From an uncultured Bacteroidales bacterium (lineage in GTDB: Bacteria; Bacteroidota; Bacteroidia; Bacteroidales; FEN-979), in the NCBI GenBank assembly GCA_903824935.1, contig CAIJYT010000028.1, positions 1-38,944 on the forward strand: 38,944 nucleotides of DNA. Reading direction: 5' to 3'. The first letter of the stretch is position 1; every line of letters starts with the position of its first letter. Of this stretch, positions 7,886 to 16,519 are shown piece by piece. The notes beneath the pieces are model-generated. The model saw only the letters and a program-made list of their open reading frames with translations, was not told the DNA's origin and did not search any database. Both the position numbers and the translations under genes were made by a program.

Positions 7886-10599
7886 ACAGCAGAATCTTGC
7901 TTCAATTACGCATTACGTCCTTCTTAACGTTTTTCCTCACGTTCGTCCTAACGATTTGGACTTTCATCATTTTGCTTTTCCCTGTAAACCAGTTACAGGC
8001 CCAGGTACTCGACAAGCCCATCAGCCTTCATATTAAAAACAAGCCCCTTGCAGAGACCCTTAAAACCATCTCCGAAGCAGGGAACATCAACTTCTCATAT
8101 AACCCCCAAAGCATACCTGCCGATAAGGCCGTAAGCATCATCTGTGATAAAAAACCCCTGAGGGAAGTCCTGGATGTCATCCTCAAACCCCTGGGCATTT
8201 CCTATATCGAAATTGAAAACCAGGTCGTGCTGAAAACAATAGGTACCGGAGCAGCCCAGCACCAGGCCGAAGCCGCCAAACCAGCCAGGCACTTCACTGT
8301 AAGCGGTTATATCAGGGAGAAAAACAGCGGGGAAGCGCTTATAGGTGCCAATATTTTTGCCAGGGGTACCGGCTTTGGGACCATCTCAAATTCCTATGGG
8401 TTTTATTCTCTGACTCTTCCCGAAGGAAAATACCTGCTCGATTATTCCTTTCTCGGGTTCAGGGAGATTACCCAGGATACCCTTGTCAATGGTGACCGTC
8501 ACATCAGCAAGGAAATGGAGGAAGTCAAACTGGATATGAAAGAAGTGGTTGTAAAGCCAGCTGAAACGGGCTCCGATATCCGGCGTAGCCAGTTAAGTGA
8601 TTTTAATTTTTCAAATAAGACCCTGGCCAGCCTCCCCGGTTTTGCAGGCACCTCCGATGTACTGAAAGCCCTGCAGGCGGTGCCCGGCATCCGCTCATAC
8701 GGCGACGGCTCATCCCTTTTCTATGTAAGGGGGGGCAACAGCGATCAGAACCTGCTGCTGCTCGATGAAACTCCCTTATATAATGCATCCCACTTGTTCG
8801 GCTTTTTTTCGGCCCTCTCTCCCGATGCGGTCAACGACATACAGGTTTACAAAGGCGATTTCCCTCCCGCTTACGGGGGCAGGCTGAGCTCGGTAGTGGA
8901 TATAAAAGCCAGGGAAGGCAATATGAAACATTTCGGGTTCAGCGGCAACCTGGGGCCTTATGCATCAAATATTTCAGTTGAAGGCCCGATCTGGAAAAAC
9001 CATGCTTCGTTTTTTGTTTCAGGCAGGTTATCGACAGTGAACTGGCTGAATTATTTTCTCACCGGCCAGCCTAGTTTCAACATGCAGTTCTATGACATCA
9101 ATGCCAAACTGAACCTCATGACGAACGAAAACAACAGGTTCTACCTGACGTTTTATACGGGTCGTGACGACTTCAACCGGTTGAATTCATCGGCCTACCG
9201 GATCTATGGCATAAGCTGGAACAACATCCTGGGGACTGTACGCTGGAACCATGTTTTCAACGAAAAGCTGTTTTCAAACACTACGCTTAATTACAGCCGG
9301 TATAATTATTATCTCTACACCACCGAAAGTCGCAAAGGGTTCTGGACTTCAGCTATCTCGAACCTGACATTCAAATCGGATTTCACCTGGTTCATCAATT
9401 CATGGAATACAGCCAGGGCCGGGTTTGAGGTCACCAATTATCATTCCAATCCCGGCAATATCAATGCAGGAAGTGATGATGCAGCATCAGGCCAGGTTCC
9501 CTCGGTCTCAAAATACCAGGGCATGGAATATGACCTCTACCTTGGCAATGAACAGAAACTCGGGAACCACATCGTGCTCAAATATGGTTTAAGGCTGCCC
9601 ATCTGGCAGGATTTCGGGGAATCCACGGTATACTTTTTCGATGCAAACTACCAGCTGATCGATTCGGCGCTGTTCAAAAAAAACAGCTCCTATTTCACAG
9701 TGTTCAGCCCTGAACCAAGGCTGAGCGTGATCTACAATATCACCGGGAAAACTTCGCTCAAATTCAGTTATACCAGGAACACCCAGTTCATACAGCAGCT
9801 CAGCAACACCACCGGGCCCTTCACTTCACTCGATGTTTGGGTTCCCTGCGGACCCAACATACCCGCACAGAAAGCCGACCAGTGGGCAGTCGGCGCTTAT
9901 CAGAAATTTGCGAAGAACCGTCTTTTATTCAGCGCCGAAGCATTCTACAAAGCCTACCTCGATCACCTTGATTACAAGGACCATGCGAACCTTCTTTACA
10001 ATCCCCTGATCGAAGGCGAACTCCGTTTCGGCAAGGCCTGGGCTTACGGCCTCGAGCTCATGCTGAGAAAAACCGAGGGTAATCTTACAGGCTGGATCTC
10101 CTATACCTGGTCCAAGGCCCTGGTGCAGACCGACGGGGTGAATAACAGCAAGACCTACCCTTCGAATTACGACAGCCCGAATGATGTATGCATCAACATT
10201 TCTTACGACAACCATCACCACTGGGCCTTTTCGGCAGTTTGGTATTACCGCACTGGCAGCCCCGTGACCACGCCTACGGGATTTTACTATAATAACGGGT
10301 ATTCGGTCCCGGTTTACGGCGAAAAGAATAACAGCAGGCTGCCCGATTACCACCGCCTCGACCTTTCTGTGACTTACAGGATAAGCAAGCCCGAAAAACG
10401 ATTTCAGCAGAATATAATACTTACCTTATATAATGCATATGGACGATACAACCCGTATTCACTGAGTTTCAACCGATTCACCGACGGCAACGGGAACCTG
10501 GTCGTGCCCACTAACCTCCAGGGCGGCTACCAGCTTGTGCCAACCACCATATCGGTGGCCGGGATCATTCCATCCATCAACTATCAATTTAAATTCTGA
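7876..10599 (+). CDS. TonB-dependent outer-membrane receptor with STN signalling domain
   Basis: The 907-residue receptor starts at an ATG overlapping the end of fecR. Domains in order are: a long signal peptide (about 1-43, ending LQAQ), an STN/secretin-TonB N-terminal domain (about 45-122, LKTISEAGNINFSY and LREVLDVILKPLGI), a carboxypeptidase-like regulatory domain (about 143-225, EALIGANIFARGTGFGTISNSYGFY), a TonB plug (about 245-350, YVRGGNSDQNLLLLDETPLYN) and a barrel ending INYQFKF. The STN domain marks it as a transducer that signals to the adjacent FecR/sigma pair on ligand uptake. The partner lipoprotein is DUF4249 rather than SusD, so a SusCD glycan system is not indicated. The ligand is unknown. 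Confidence 0.94.
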   Translation: MQINSRILLQLRITSFLTFFLTFVLTIWTFIILLFPVNQLQAQVLDKPISLHIKNKPLAETLKTISEAGNINFSYNPQSIPADKAVSIICDKKPLREVLDVILKPLGISYIEIENQVVLKTIGTGAAQHQAEAAKPARHFTVSGYIREKNSGEALIGANIFARGTGFGTISNSYGFYSLTLPEGKYLLDYSFLGFREITQDTLVNGDRHISKEMEEVKLDMKEVVVKPAETGSDIRRSQLSDFNFSNKTLASLPGFAGTSDVLKALQAVPGIRSYGDGSSLFYVRGGNSDQNLLLLDETPLYNASHLFGFFSALSPDAVNDIQVYKGDFPPAYGGRLSSVVDIKAREGNMKHFGFSGNLGPYASNISVEGPIWKNHASFFVSGRLSTVNWLNYFLTGQPSFNMQFYDINAKLNLMTNENNRFYLTFYTGRDDFNRLNSSAYRIYGISWNNILGTVRWNHVFNEKLFSNTTLNYSRYNYYLYTTESRKGFWTSAISNLTFKSDFTWFINSWNTARAGFEVTNYHSNPGNINAGSDDAASGQVPSVSKYQGMEYDLYLGNEQKLGNHIVLKYGLRLPIWQDFGESTVYFFDANYQLIDSALFKKNSSYFTVFSPEPRLSVIYNITGKTSLKFSYTRNTQFIQQLSNTTGPFTSLDVWVPCGPNIPAQKADQWAVGAYQKFAKNRLLFSAEAFYKAYLDHLDYKDHANLLYNPLIEGELRFGKAWAYGLELMLRKTEGNLTGWISYTWSKALVQTDGVNNSKTYPSNYDSPNDVCINISYDNHHHWAFSAVWYYRTGSPVTTPTGFYYNNGYSVPVYGEKNNSRLPDYHRLDLSVTYRISKPEKRFQQNIILTLYNAYGRYNPYSLSFNRFTDGNGNLVVPTNLQGGYQLVPTTISVAGIIPSINYQFKF

Positions 10600-11420
10600 T
10601 GAAGAGGCTATCCACATATTTTATTTTTTGTATGCTGATGGCATCCTGCGTGAAGCAGGCGAGCTTTGATGTGCCAGGGGGATCGGGGAACCTGGTCGCT
10701 GTCGACGGCATCCTCACCAATGAGAGAAAAGCACAGGCCATAGTGATCAACCACCCTGTTAACGGGCTTAACGATCCGGCTGTACCGGTGAGCGGAGCCA
10801 CGGTAATCATCCATACGGCGGATTCGACCTGGAACCTTACCGAAACCCCTGCTGGAAGCGGTAAATACCTTACCCCTTCAACCTTTATTTCGCTTCTTAA
10901 CAAGACCTATACCCTGAATATTTATAACGGCAGTGACGTTTATTCAGCAAAGGCCGCAATGGTTGCCGGAACCACGTTTACACAGCTGACCTATGTGCAG
11001 AACGACAAGGATACCTTATATCATATAGATTATGTCGCCAGCGCTTTCAGCAGCAGCAAGCCGGCGATGTGGGAGGTTCTGCTCGACTGGAGTAAGGTTC
11101 AGGGTTACCAAAACTCCGATACCAATAAGTGCAAAGCCAGGCTGTTGTTCTATACCCTGCCAACCCTGGATGTGAGCGAGATCTTCGCCCCGGTGGTCGA
11201 ACAGGTCTCTTTCCCGAGAGGGGCGAGGATCACCGAAAGAAGGTATTCACTGGCGCCACAGCATGCCGAATTCGTGAGGGAAATGCTGCTTGAAACAAGC
11301 TGGCAGGGTGGGTTGTTTCCGACGGCTGCAGCTAATGTAAGCACTAACCTCAGCGCCGGCGCAGTGGGATTTTTCGGGGTTTGTGCTGTAACTGAATTAT
11401 CGTTGCAGGTTGAAAAGTAG
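10599..11420 (+). CDS. DUF4249 family surface lipoprotein
   Basis: The start overlaps the receptor stop (ATGA), so the two genes are translationally coupled. The product has 273 residues, a lipoprotein signal with lipobox LMASC (Cys at about 17), and the DUF4249 opening VAVDGILTNERKAQAIVINHPVNG followed by VSGATVIIHTADSTWNLTET. DUF4249 proteins commonly sit beside TonB-dependent receptors in Bacteroidota and are presumed cell-surface accessory proteins; their function is not established. It is the last gene of the sigma-FecR-receptor cluster. A structured repeat (copy A) begins within about 10 nt of its stop. Confidence 0.88.
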   Translation: MKRLSTYFIFCMLMASCVKQASFDVPGGSGNLVAVDGILTNERKAQAIVINHPVNGLNDPAVPVSGATVIIHTADSTWNLTETPAGSGKYLTPSTFISLLNKTYTLNIYNGSDVYSAKAAMVAGTTFTQLTYVQNDKDTLYHIDYVASAFSSSKPAMWEVLLDWSKVQGYQNSDTNKCKARLLFYTLPTLDVSEIFAPVVEQVSFPRGARITERRYSLAPQHAEFVREMLLETSWQGGLFPTAAANVSTNLSAGAVGFFGVCAVTELSLQVEK

Positions 11421-11617
11421 CGGATCGCTCGCACATCTCACCGCCGCTGACGTTACTGCGTCGCTCACCAGTGCTTGAACAGTAATTAAACCAGATATGG
11501 TTCGCTCCTTGTACCTAAGGCGGCTTGTGAGATGTGCTTCGCTTCGGACACCTGATGCGGCTTGTGTGATACGAACCGCTCATTACAATGCGGCTTTTAT
11601 AGAATGCTTCGCTAAAA
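11421..11617 (+). repeat. Dispersed hairpin repeat, copy A, with extra right-arm modules
   Basis: The inverted arms are GCACATCTCACCGCCGC (11431-11447) and GCGGCTTGTGAGATGTGC (11520-11537) around a 72-nt loop containing CTGCGTCGC and TTCGCTCCTTGTACCT. After the right arm, two more degenerate right-arm modules follow (GATGCGGCTTGTGTGATAC at about 11553 and AATGCGGCTTTTATAGAATGCTTCGCT at about 11587). The element fills most of the 307 bp gap between the DUF4249 gene and the next lipoprotein gene. No ORF was found in it. Confidence 0.8.
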
Positions 11618-11619
11618 TT

Positions 11620-11648
11620 AATTTCGCTACTTCGCTATTTCGCTACTT
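11620..11648. repeat. Period-8 array TTCGCTAC/TTCGCTAT
   Basis: About three 8-nt units (ATTTCGCT, ACTTCGCT, ATTTCGCT) follow repeat copy A. The same octamer family forms the two arms of the inverted repeat between sufB and sufC. The remaining 80 bp before the next gene shows nothing else I can name. Confidence 0.7.
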
Positions 11649-11727
11649 TTTTTCAAAATGAATCAGGGTAGAACCCTCCACCTGTGTATAATAGAAAAAC
11701 AAAAGAATCAAACCTCAAAACCATAGC

Positions 11728-12675
11728 ATGATGAAAACAACAAAAATCCTCAGTCTGGGCCTTTTTCTTGCAATCCTGATAGCTTTCGGGACCACTTCCT
11801 GCAAAAAGGACAAAACCACCAACCCTGGAGACACTAACACTACCTCCTTACAGAACCTTTCAAATGACGAGAACCAGGTTTCTGCTGCCACTGATGAAGC
11901 AAACAGCGACATCAATGCAGTTATCGGCGGTACCGGTGGCCTGAAGTCAACAGCCGGCTGGCACCTGCCTTGTAATGCAACCATAGATTCCTCGACTGTT
12001 CTCCAGGATACGATAACCTATTACATCACCTATAATGGTACGAATTGCAGGGGCAACCTGGACCGTCATGGCAAGGTTGAGATTAAGAAGCACGTGAATA
12101 CGCGCTGGCACCAGGCGGGAGCAGTTGTTTATTATAAGTTCATCAACCTGAGAGTAACACATGTGCACTCAAATAAATCCGTCACACTTAACGGCCAGAA
12201 GAAATACACCAACGTTTCCGGCGGTCTTGTATGGATGATTCCTCAGTACATAAGTTCGGTTACTTTCAAGGATGAGGGTAATATGAACGTTACCCTTGCC
12301 GACAGCACCACAAAATCGTGGAACCTGGCAAGGCAAACCACTTTCACCTTCTCAGCAACCGACAACGACTATGTACTCACGGTTGATGGGTTCGGTTCAG
12401 CCGATAGTTATAACAACTTGCTCCTCTGGGGCACCAACAGGAATGGCGAACAATTCTATACCCAGATCCTTCAGTCGGTGGTCCATAGGGCACATTGCGG
12501 CTGGGATCCCTGCAGCGGCCAGAAAAAACACATGATCCCGGGCGACAGCAAAGGAGCAACCCTCACTTTCGGATATGACAGCAACGACCAGCCTACCACT
12601 GATTGCCCGACCAAATACAAAGTTGACTGGTACAAAGGCAGCAAAAGCGGAACTCTCTATCTTTTCCTACCCTGA
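11728..12675 (+). CDS. Unrecognised exported lipoprotein
   Basis: I do not recognise this 315-residue protein. It starts MMKTTKILSLGLFLAILIAFGTTSCKKDK, a lipoprotein signal with Cys at about 25; the second ATG at 11731 is an equally possible start. An Asn/Asp/Thr-rich spacer follows, then a beta-rich body with paired cysteines (WHLPCNATID, NGTNCRGNLD, HCGWDPCSG, TTDCPTKYKV), suggesting disulfides in an exported domain. Histidines recur (RWHQAG, RVTHVHSN, VVHRAHCG). It is bounded by repeat copy A upstream and a strong bidirectional terminator downstream, so it is probably monocistronic. It could be a surface-adhesion or ligand-binding protein, but nothing in the sequence decides this. Confidence 0.8.
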   Translation: MMKTTKILSLGLFLAILIAFGTTSCKKDKTTNPGDTNTTSLQNLSNDENQVSAATDEANSDINAVIGGTGGLKSTAGWHLPCNATIDSSTVLQDTITYYITYNGTNCRGNLDRHGKVEIKKHVNTRWHQAGAVVYYKFINLRVTHVHSNKSVTLNGQKKYTNVSGGLVWMIPQYISSVTFKDEGNMNVTLADSTTKSWNLARQTTFTFSATDNDYVLTVDGFGSADSYNNLLLWGTNRNGEQFYTQILQSVVHRAHCGWDPCSGQKKHMIPGDSKGATLTFGYDSNDQPTTDCPTKYKVDWYKGSKSGTLYLFLP

Positions 12676-12695
12676 TTCTAAATAATCCTGATTCG

Positions 12696-12734
12696 AAAGG
12701 CTGTGCCGTGATCCGGTGCAGCCTTTATTTTTTA
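12696..12734. terminator. Bidirectional intrinsic terminator
   Basis: AAAGGCTG (12696-12703) pairs with CAGCCTTT (12719-12726), with more pairing inside (GTGCCG with CCGGTGC, one bulge), followed by ATTTTTT. It lies between convergent genes and overlaps the last three bases of the asparaginase-family gene. The A-rich flank on the other strand is weaker, so it acts most clearly for the plus-strand lipoprotein gene. Confidence 0.75.
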
Positions 12735-13760
12735 ATATATGCTGACTAGCGGTAAAGCTCTGGCAGAAACAGTCCCCCTGAACATCGCATTGCTGCTAAA
12801 AGGCATTGCAATGTTGCCGTCTTTATCAACGGCAATCAGTCCGCCCTCGCCTCCCTTGGCTTTAAGCAGGTCAAAGATCACGAAATGAGCAGCCTCCGCC
12901 AGGGGTTTGCCGGCATAAAGCATCTGAACTGCCACATTATATGCCGCACAATTCCTGATAAAAAATTCGCCATGGCCTGTACATGAAACTGCACAATTTT
13001 TATCGGCCCATGTGCCGGCACCAATAATAGGGCTGTCGCCAACCCTGCCGCTCATCTTCATCATCATACCCCCTGTGGATGTACCTGCGGCCAGGTTCCC
13101 GTTCACATCAAGTGCAACGCAACCAACAGTTCCTTTTTTTTCTTTTTCTTCGGATGAGGGGGCTGGTTGTTCTGTCCGGGTTTTCTGCTTTGCCGCTTTC
13201 CAGGCTTCATAGCGCTCGGGGGTGATGAAATACGAAGGATCGGCGATCTCAAGTCCGTGGGTTCTTGCAAAAGCGTCGGCCCCGGGTCCTATAAGCATAA
13301 CGTGATCGGTTTTATCCATTACCGCCCTGGCTGCTGTGATGGGGTTTTTTATAATGGTCACACCGCCAACAGCACCTGCTTTGCCTGTTTTCCCGTCCAT
13401 AATGGAAGCGTCAAGTTCAGCCTTGCCGTCCTCGTCGAGCACTGCGCCTTTTCCAGCATTGAACAAGGGGCAATCCTCCATGAACCTGATCACAGCTTCC
13501 ACTGCGTCCAGGCTGCTTCCTCCGGAGGCAAGTATCCCAGACCCTATGCCCAGGGCCCTGGATATTGAATCGGTATACTGCTTTTCCCTTTCGGGTTTCA
13601 TGTTTCCCTTTGCAGGGCCTCCCGCCCCTCCATGAACTACCAGGACCCAGTGCCTGCTGCCGGAAGCTGATTGGTTAGCGGCATCCTGACTGACCTGGGC
13701 AGGAAGCCATCCGCAGACAAAAATAAAAGCAAAAAGTAAAATGATTCTCATATGTTTCAT
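12732..13760 (-). CDS. Isoaspartyl peptidase/L-asparaginase (Ntn-hydrolase, T2 family)
   Basis: This 342-residue precursor has an N-terminal signal peptide (about MKHMRIILLFAFIFVCGWLPAQ; the second Met at residue 4 is an alternative start), so it is probably periplasmic. Family motifs are VVHGGAGGP, the alpha-subunit NAGKGAVLDEDGKAELDASIMDG, and the self-cleavage site KKG-TVGCVALD, with Thr at about 211 as the new N-terminal nucleophile. TSTGGMMMKMSGRVGDSPIIGAGTWAD and the C-terminal CTGHGEFFIRN complete the site. It hydrolyses beta-aspartyl dipeptides and/or asparagine. A Lys/Glu-rich linker before the cleavage site (about 195-209) is the expected mobile region. A TauE-like permease gene lies 11 bp upstream on the same strand. 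Confidence 0.93.
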   Translation of the reverse strand: MKHMRIILLFAFIFVCGWLPAQVSQDAANQSASGSRHWVLVVHGGAGGPAKGNMKPEREKQYTDSISRALGIGSGILASGGSSLDAVEAVIRFMEDCPLFNAGKGAVLDEDGKAELDASIMDGKTGKAGAVGGVTIIKNPITAARAVMDKTDHVMLIGPGADAFARTHGLEIADPSYFITPERYEAWKAAKQKTRTEQPAPSSEEKEKKGTVGCVALDVNGNLAAGTSTGGMMMKMSGRVGDSPIIGAGTWADKNCAVSCTGHGEFFIRNCAAYNVAVQMLYAGKPLAEAAHFVIFDLLKAKGGEGGLIAVDKDGNIAMPFSSNAMFRGTVSARALPLVSIY

Positions 13761-13771
13761 ATGTAAAAAGA

Positions 13772-14554
13772 TTATAAAATGCTTTTCAGAAGATGGGTGA
13801 AATTGATGATACCCGAAATCTGTAATACGGTAAGTATGATCGAGAGTATGATGACGGCACGGATAAAGCCTGCGCCTTTCTTTACAGCAAAATATGAAGC
13901 TATGAGGGCCCCGATCACGCTTCCGGCCGAAAGGAGCAGTCCGTAAACCAGGTGAACCTGACCGTTGATCACGAAGACTGCCAGGGCGAAGATCGCGTAA
14001 AAGAAAACGATCAGGTTCTTTACTGCATTGGCTTTAACGAGATCATACCCGGTGCCCAGGACAAGTGCCATCAGCATGAAATAGCCAACGCCGACCTGGA
14101 TAAAACCACCGTAAAAACCAACACAAAAGAAGATTGCAAACTGCCACCATTGCAATTTTTTCTGCATAAGGGCGGGGTTTTCGCGAAGCCAGCGGTCGGG
14201 TTTGTAGAAAAGAAAAAAGGCCATCAGAATCATTGCAAGTATCATGGCGACCTCAATGACTTTTTCATGCACATCGATTGCGAGGTAAGCCCCCAGCACG
14301 GATCCAATGGTAGCAGGGATGCCAAGCCAGACCGGCCTGAGGTTGGTGAACATTTTCTGTTTTGTAAAACTGCCCACCGACGAAAGTGTCTGGAAAAATA
14401 TGCTGATGCGGTTGGTGCCGTTGGCGATGGGGGCCGGCAGACCAAGGATGATGAGCAGTGAAAGGCTGATCACAGAACCGCCGCCCGACAAAGTATTGAT
14501 AAACCCTACAAGGATGCCGGCGGTGATGATGACGATGATTCCTGTTACTGACAT
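13772..14554 (-). CDS. TauE/SafE family membrane permease
   Basis: The 260-residue integral membrane protein has about eight hydrophobic segments. The characteristic paired motifs are FINTLSGGGSVISLSLLIILGLPAPIANGTNRISI near the N-terminus and GFYGGFIQVGVGYFMLMALVLGTGYDLVKANAVKNLI in the second half. These define the TauE/SafE (old DUF81) family, predicted exporters of sulfur-containing or small organic anions; the substrate is unknown here. It is sandwiched between the asparaginase-family gene (11 bp) and the APC permease gene (12 bp) on the minus strand and is probably in the same operon. Confidence 0.92.
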   Translation of the reverse strand: MSVTGIIVIITAGILVGFINTLSGGGSVISLSLLIILGLPAPIANGTNRISIFFQTLSSVGSFTKQKMFTNLRPVWLGIPATIGSVLGAYLAIDVHEKVIEVAMILAMILMAFFLFYKPDRWLRENPALMQKKLQWWQFAIFFCVGFYGGFIQVGVGYFMLMALVLGTGYDLVKANAVKNLIVFFYAIFALAVFVINGQVHLVYGLLLSAGSVIGALIASYFAVKKGAGFIRAVIILSIILTVLQISGIINFTHLLKSIL

Positions 14555-14566
14555 GGAAGTTTATAT

Positions 14567-16354
14567 TTACGATTCACGGTTCACGGTTCGCGGTTCACGC
14601 CTCAGCCTGCTGTTTTTCCTGGAATACAGTATATAGATCGCCATCCCTATAAGGAGCCAGACAAGGAACCTCATCCAGTTGGTAAATCCCAGGTGAACCA
14701 TCAGGAAAAGGCTTGAAAGAAGGCCCAGCAGCGGGATCAGCGATAACTTCCTGATGATCCCCATCACTGTAAGGATCACGGCGGCAATGATGAAAATAAA
14801 CAAGGGCAGGTCATCCCTGTCAAAAGTAAAGTTGGTAAGCCTGCCAAGCTCCCTGAGTTCAGGCGGGTTCCAGAAGTAAAGCACCACCGCAACCCCGGCC
14901 CAGACCACGGGAAGCACGATGCGGGAGTTTATGTATGGGACGTGGAAGCCCTTTTGAGTAGTCTGCAGTCTGTAGTCTGCAGTCTGCAAATTGCCGACTG
15001 CCGACTGCTGACTTCTCTTGCCATAGGGGTTCAATATCAGCACACCTCCGCTCACCAGGACAAACGCAAACAGGGTACCTATGCTAGTCAGGTCTGTGAC
15101 TTCGGTGAAGTTCATGAACAGGGATGGGATGGCTACTAATAGCCCGGCAACAACAGTAGAAAAAGAGGGTGTTCTGAATTTGGGATGTATCCTCGAAAAG
15201 GCTTTCGGCAATAAACCGTCGCGGCTCATGCTCATCCAGATACGGGGTTGACCCACCTGGAAGACCAGGATCACACTGGCCATAGCGATGACGGCTGCCA
15301 GTGAAACAAAGCCTGCAAATTTAGCCATATGGTTTCTTTCAAACACATAGGCCAGGGGGTCTCCTACACCGAGTTCCGAAAAATTCACCATGCCAGTGAG
15401 AACCAGGCTGATCATGACATACAAAAAGGTTGTTATGATGAGAGAGTATATGATTGCCCTTGGCAGGTCGCGGCGTGTATTCCTGCATTCTTCAGCAGTA
15501 GTGGATATTGCATCAAAGCCGATATAAGCAAAGAACACCCCGGAAACTCCTTTGAGCACACCGGTTAGCCCATGAGGGGCAAAGGGTGTCCAATTGCCGG
15601 GTTTCACGTAAAATGACCCTACCCCAATGACCAGCAGCAATACCACGACTTTCAGGATCACCATGGAGTTACCAACCACTTTGGTTTCGTAAATCCCGAT
15701 ATAAACCAGCATGGAAATAAGGGCGACAATCGCAAAGGCAGGAATGTTGGCAATCATATGAACGCCTCCAAGTACAGGAGAATTAACCCAGGCCAGGTAT
15801 GATTTCTGTATAGCGGGGGCCAGTTGGGACAGGCTGCTGCCATGAGCAATGGCTGCGGCTCCGTCATAATAACCCCTCAGCGCGGTAACGTAATCTGTCG
15901 ATACATATTCGGGGATGTGAAGGCCCAACCCGCTCATCAGTCCACAAAAATAATCAGACCATGAAATCGCCACGGCTATGTTCCCGATGGCATATTCAAT
16001 GATAAGGTCCCAGCCGATGATCCACGCGAAAAGCTCTCCGAAACTGGCATAGGCATAGGTGTAAGCGCTGCCGCTAAGGGGGATGACCGAAGCAAATTCG
16101 GCATAACATAAGGCTGAAAAACCACAGGCTATGGCTGTAAAAATAAAGAGCAGGGCAACTGCAGGCCCGCCCGAGGCTGCAGCACTTCCTATGGTGGCGA
16201 AGATACCCGATCCGACAATGGCGGCAATCCCCAATGCGGTGAGGTCAAACACGGTAAGGCTTCGCCTGAGGCCTCCCGATTCCCGCTCGTACCTTGCGGC
16301 ATCATTGAGAATCAGGCCTATCGGCTTCTTTCTAATAAGATCGGAAAACGACAA
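14567..16354 (-). CDS. APC superfamily amino acid permease (cationic amino acid transporter-like)
   Basis: The 595-residue transporter has about 13-14 membrane segments. TM1 contains the APC signature ALGIAAIVGSGIFATIGSAAA; further on are FIFTAIACGFSALCYAEFASVIPLSGSAYTYAYASFGE and GVFFAYIGFDAISTTAEECRNTRRDLPRAI, matching the CAT/YfnA branch. The start is TTG at 16354; no ATG precedes TM1 in frame. Two period-7 arrays lie inside the gene. One (14960-15014) encodes SQQSAVGNLQTADYRLQTTQ in a loop, and the other (14571-14600) encodes the terminal REPRTVNRES. Neither disrupts the frame. It probably imports amino acids and may serve with the peptidase/asparaginase downstream (inference). Confidence 0.92.
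   Translation of the reverse strand: MSFSDLIRKKPIGLILNDAARYERESGGLRRSLTVFDLTALGIAAIVGSGIFATIGSAAASGGPAVALLFIFTAIACGFSALCYAEFASVIPLSGSAYTYAYASFGELFAWIIGWDLIIEYAIGNIAVAISWSDYFCGLMSGLGLHIPEYVSTDYVTALRGYYDGAAAIAHGSSLSQLAPAIQKSYLAWVNSPVLGGVHMIANIPAFAIVALISMLVYIGIYETKVVGNSMVILKVVVLLLVIGVGSFYVKPGNWTPFAPHGLTGVLKGVSGVFFAYIGFDAISTTAEECRNTRRDLPRAIIYSLIITTFLYVMISLVLTGMVNFSELGVGDPLAYVFERNHMAKFAGFVSLAAVIAMASVILVFQVGQPRIWMSMSRDGLLPKAFSRIHPKFRTPSFSTVVAGLLVAIPSLFMNFTEVTDLTSIGTLFAFVLVSGGVLILNPYGKRSQQSAVGNLQTADYRLQTTQKGFHVPYINSRIVLPVVWAGVAVVLYFWNPPELRELGRLTNFTFDRDDLPLFIFIIAAVILTVMGIIRKLSLIPLLGLLSSLFLMVHLGFTNWMRFLVWLLIGMAIYILYSRKNSRLRREPRTVNRES
14571..14600. repeat. Period-7 array TTCACGG encoding the APC permease C-terminus
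   Basis: Four units (TTCACGG, TTCACGG, TTCGCGG, TTCACGC) overlap the last codons of the permease gene, which read REPRTVNRES on the minus strand. The same heptamer recurs at 16479-16513, on the other side of this gene. Confidence 0.85.
14960..15014 (-). repeat. Period-7 array (AGTCTGC/CGACTGC) inside the APC permease gene
   Basis: Seven and a fraction units read on the plus strand as AGTCTGC, AGTCTGT, AGTCTGC, AGTCTGC, AAATTGC, CGACTGC, CGACTGC. On the coding strand it reads AGTCAGCAGTCGGCAGTCGG, the same sequence as part of the FecR array. Both therefore encode the peptide SAVG preceded by Gln. Confidence 0.9.
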
Positions 16355-16478
16355 GGTAATTTTTGGATAAAAATAGAAAGATTTTCAATCACTCTTGGTA
16401 ATTTCACCCCGGTTTGCTGCAGAAACGGGTGCCTGAATTGCTCCGGGCTTATACCGGAGTAAAGGCTTTGACGGAAAA

Positions 16479-16513
16479 ATTCCGGTTCACGGTTCACGGT
16501 TCACGGTTCACGA
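16479..16513 (+). repeat. Period-7 array TTCACGG upstream of the NAD(P)-binding protein gene
   Basis: One degenerate and four near-exact TTCACGG units end 6 bp before the candidate promoter TACCTTTG. The array lies in the 192 bp divergent gap between the APC permease and the next gene. The rest of that gap shows no ORF. Confidence 0.88.
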
Positions 16514-16519
16514 ATTTCG

